A stretch of 60,521 nt of DNA from RPRB01 sp035543115 (GTDB lineage: Bacteria; Myxococcota; Myxococcia; Myxococcales; Myxococcaceae), in assembly GCA_035543115.1 (NCBI GenBank), contig DATKKF010000099.1, forward strand, positions 1 through 60,521. Reading direction: 5' to 3'. Within the stretch, counting starts at the first letter, position 1. Each line of letters begins with the position of its first letter. The notes under the pieces were generated by a model that was not told where the DNA came from, ran no database searches, and saw only the letters and a program-made list of their open reading frames with translations. Made by a program: the position numbers and the translations under genes. Positions 59,161-60,521 of the stretch are shown here, piece by piece.

Positions 59161-60204
59161 TCAGGCGGCAGGGGCCCTCAGCTGTCCCTTTTCGACCAGG
59201 ATCTTCCCGTCGACGGTCACCGTCGCCGCGGGGACGAAGCCGATGAAGTTCCACGAGCTCACGTCTGAACCGCCTGCCCAGCTGGTGTCGCCGGTCATGA
59301 TGCTCACCATCCCCCAGACCGGCGTGGCGTTGAGCCTGCTCCCGGCCGGTGCCCGGAGGTTGGGATTGGTGCCGATGTTCACCACCCCGAAGGCATCCTT
59401 CGCGCCGCCGGAGCCCTCGTAGTCGCGCTTGAACTGCTCCAGGGGGCCACTCTTGGCCTGCATCTCGACGATCTTCCCGCCCTTGATCGTCAGCGTCAGC
59501 CCCTCGATGGGCTTCTCGTGGTACCAGAAGCGGTCCACCACCACCGTCCCCTCCGCGCTGCCGGGCACCGCCACCAGGTAGACGTCACCCGCGGGCAGCC
59601 AGGCGATGAGGGTCTGCCCCTTCTTCGCCATCTCCGGAGTCACCTGCCCGTCGCTGAAGAGTACCGGCCGGCCTTCGATGGACATGGACACCGTCGTGCC
59701 GTTGGCAGCGGTGACCGTGAGGCGCTTCCCGGCGAGCCCGCGGACGATCGGATCCGCGGATTCCTTCAGCTTGCCCGGTTCCAGGTTGATCCCGCTCCAG
59801 TAGAGAGAGGAAAGCTGCGCCGGCGTGATGCCGAAGCGCTTCGCCCGCCAGTCGGCGGGCTCCATCCCGTTCCCGAGATTGATGGCCTTGATTCCGGCCT
59901 TGGTGTAGGCGGCGTTCGCCTCCTGGAAGGCCTTCCCGCGCGCTGCGAGCCGCGCCGGATCGACGTCGCTGCACAGCTGGGGATTGCTACCGGTCGAGAC
60001 CGAGATGTCCGCGGTCATCGCGGCGATGAGCTTCAGGGTGGCGGAGGCGTTCCCCGCGTCGCGCTCGGCGGGAACCTCGTGACAGATGCGACGAACCGAC
60101 TCGTCGCTGCTGAGCGCGAAGAAGCTCGCGGCGCCGGCCTTCTCCACCTCGACGGCGATCGCGGTGAGAAGCGGCAGGTCCTTCGTACTTCCCGAGACCC
60201 GCAC
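59161..60204 (-). CDS. M29 aminopeptidase-like protein, probably inactive and 5'-truncated
   Basis: A protein of about 347 residues with the M29 (AmpS/PepS) layout: helical N-terminal half, AWLPAGDVYLVAVPGSAEGT, LTLTIKGGKIVEMQAKSG, NIGTNPNL, and a final VTVDGKILVEKGQL. The residues expected as metal ligands appear altered: PAGE is PAGD, the second Glu is in a DAFGVVNIG context, the HiALG His is Ser (MVSIMTG), and the HxD motif reads SSWNFIGF. The frame extends upstream to 60267 with typical M29 N-terminal sequence (EEVAKRLVQSAAIAQGDLV) but offers no start before the TGA of the upstream gene, so the 5' end seems lost. Confidence 0.6.
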   Translation of the reverse strand: MRVSGSTKDLPLLTAIAVEVEKAGAASFFALSSDESVRRICHEVPAERDAGNASATLKLIAAMTADISVSTGSNPQLCSDVDPARLAARGKAFQEANAAYTKAGIKAINLGNGMEPADWRAKRFGITPAQLSSLYWSGINLEPGKLKESADPIVRGLAGKRLTVTAANGTTVSMSIEGRPVLFSDGQVTPEMAKKGQTLIAWLPAGDVYLVAVPGSAEGTVVVDRFWYHEKPIEGLTLTIKGGKIVEMQAKSGPLEQFKRDYEGSGGAKDAFGVVNIGTNPNLRAPAGSRLNATPVWGMVSIMTGDTSWAGGSDVSSWNFIGFVPAATVTVDGKILVEKGQLRAPAA

Positions 60205-60267
60205 CAGATCTCCCTGGGCGATGGCCGCGCTCTGGACGAGCCGCTTGGCGACCTCCTCCGGAGCCGC

Positions 60268-60521
60268 TCAAAGCGCCTCCGCGACGAAACGCCAGAGCGC
60301 CATGAACTCGCGCTGGCCGAAGCCCGCGCCCGACTTGAAGAGCGTCGTGTTCCAGCGCCACTCGAAGTGCCCGATGACGTCGAGGTGGTCGGCGAGGACG
60401 AGCCGCGCCGCGCGGCCGGTGAGCGTCTGCGACGACGCCGGAACGATCCCGTCGTTGGCCCGGGGAGCGTCTTCCACCGCCGCGCGCTCGGTGCCGGGCT
60501 TGCGCGCGGCGATCCACGGTC
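60268..60521 (-). CDS. Alpha/beta hydrolase (lipase-like), C-terminal fragment at the window edge
   Basis: The last ~84 codons of a gene that continues beyond the window; the frame is open to the edge. The sequence (VPASSQTLTGRAARLVLADH, LDVIGHFE, FMALWRFVAEAL) resembles the C-terminus of secreted triacylglycerol lipase or esterase-like hydrolases, with the conserved DHLDV(I/V)GHF carrying the catalytic-His region. Its TGA is immediately followed, in the same frame, by M29-like coding sequence. Confidence 0.6.
   Translation of the reverse strand, partial: PWIAARKPGTERAAVEDAPRANDGIVPASSQTLTGRAARLVLADHLDVIGHFEWRWNTTLFKSGAGFGQREFMALWRFVAEAL

Overview
The window is very GC-rich and densely coded, with third codon positions almost always G or C, frequent GTG/TTG starts and many 1-8 nt overlaps (ATGA, GTGA, TGATG) between neighbouring genes. 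A sigma factor of the type I recognise as a Myxococcales-specific family (13394-14194), a RegB/RegA pair, several orphan response regulators and proline-rich envelope proteins point to Myxococcota, probably an Anaeromyxobacter-like deltaproteobacterium. This is inference from gene content; no rRNA or other phylogenetic marker is present.

Layout. 1-4.3 kb: a RegB/RegA redox two-component pair (5' end cut by the window), an outer-membrane barrel-like protein and a hybrid kinase with a dead receiver. 4.3-11.2 kb: envelope genes (OmpA lipoprotein, DUF4398-like lipoprotein, MscL with a zinc ribbon, LysM protein, Pro-rich lipoprotein, AsmA, Pro/Gln-repeat protein). 11.2-15.9 kb: a response regulator-ChrA-response regulator operon, a Myxococcales-type sigma factor and an ECF42/DGPF pair. 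16-20 kb: a dicarboxylate symporter, a membrane protein, a RES/Xre toxin-antitoxin pair, a universal stress protein and a small winged-helix protein. 20-26.7 kb: phosphoketolase divergent from acetate kinase, followed by cytochrome bd oxidase. 26.7-30 kb: a cysteine-less DksA-like protein, galactokinase, a receiver protein, a GST-like protein and a frameshifted gene. 30.1-32.1 kb: a bufferin-type copper RiPP cluster (precursor, DUF692/MNIO enzyme, DUF2063 partner). 32-38.5 kb: alpha-carbonic anhydrase, glycogen debranching enzyme, a secreted amidohydrolase, DoxX and a nitronate monooxygenase-like enzyme. 38.6-43.5 kb: an EmrAB-TolC-like tripartite efflux operon with a divergent MarR regulator. 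43.5-50.8 kb: a cytochrome c'-like protein with a P-type ATPase, a YwiC-like protein, a PAQR/hemolysin III protein, a four-cysteine FNR regulator flanked by two FNR-like palindromes, a radical SAM protein and a universal stress protein. 50.9-52.2 kb: a DEAD-box helicase.

52.5-59.0 kb is the most unusual part: a tight, apparently single transcription unit of six or seven genes. It contains a PLP enzyme with an altered active-site loop, a fusion of an isoprenylcysteine-methyltransferase-like domain to an Lgt-like domain, a CrtC/lipocalin-like protein, an ABC ATPase, a fusion of an ABC-2 permease to a PAP2_3 (inositol-phosphorylceramide-synthase-type) domain, a fatty-acid-2-hydroxylase-like enzyme and a small protein. 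Together these suggest a lipid modification and export pathway that I do not recognise as described. The window closes with an M29-aminopeptidase-like protein that seems to have lost its metal ligands and its 5' end, next to the 3' end of an alpha/beta hydrolase.

Themes: redox and oxygen sensing (RegBA, FNR, cytochrome bd, phosphoketolase/AckA overflow), metal handling (bufferin, ChrA, P-type ATPase), and envelope and lipid remodelling.
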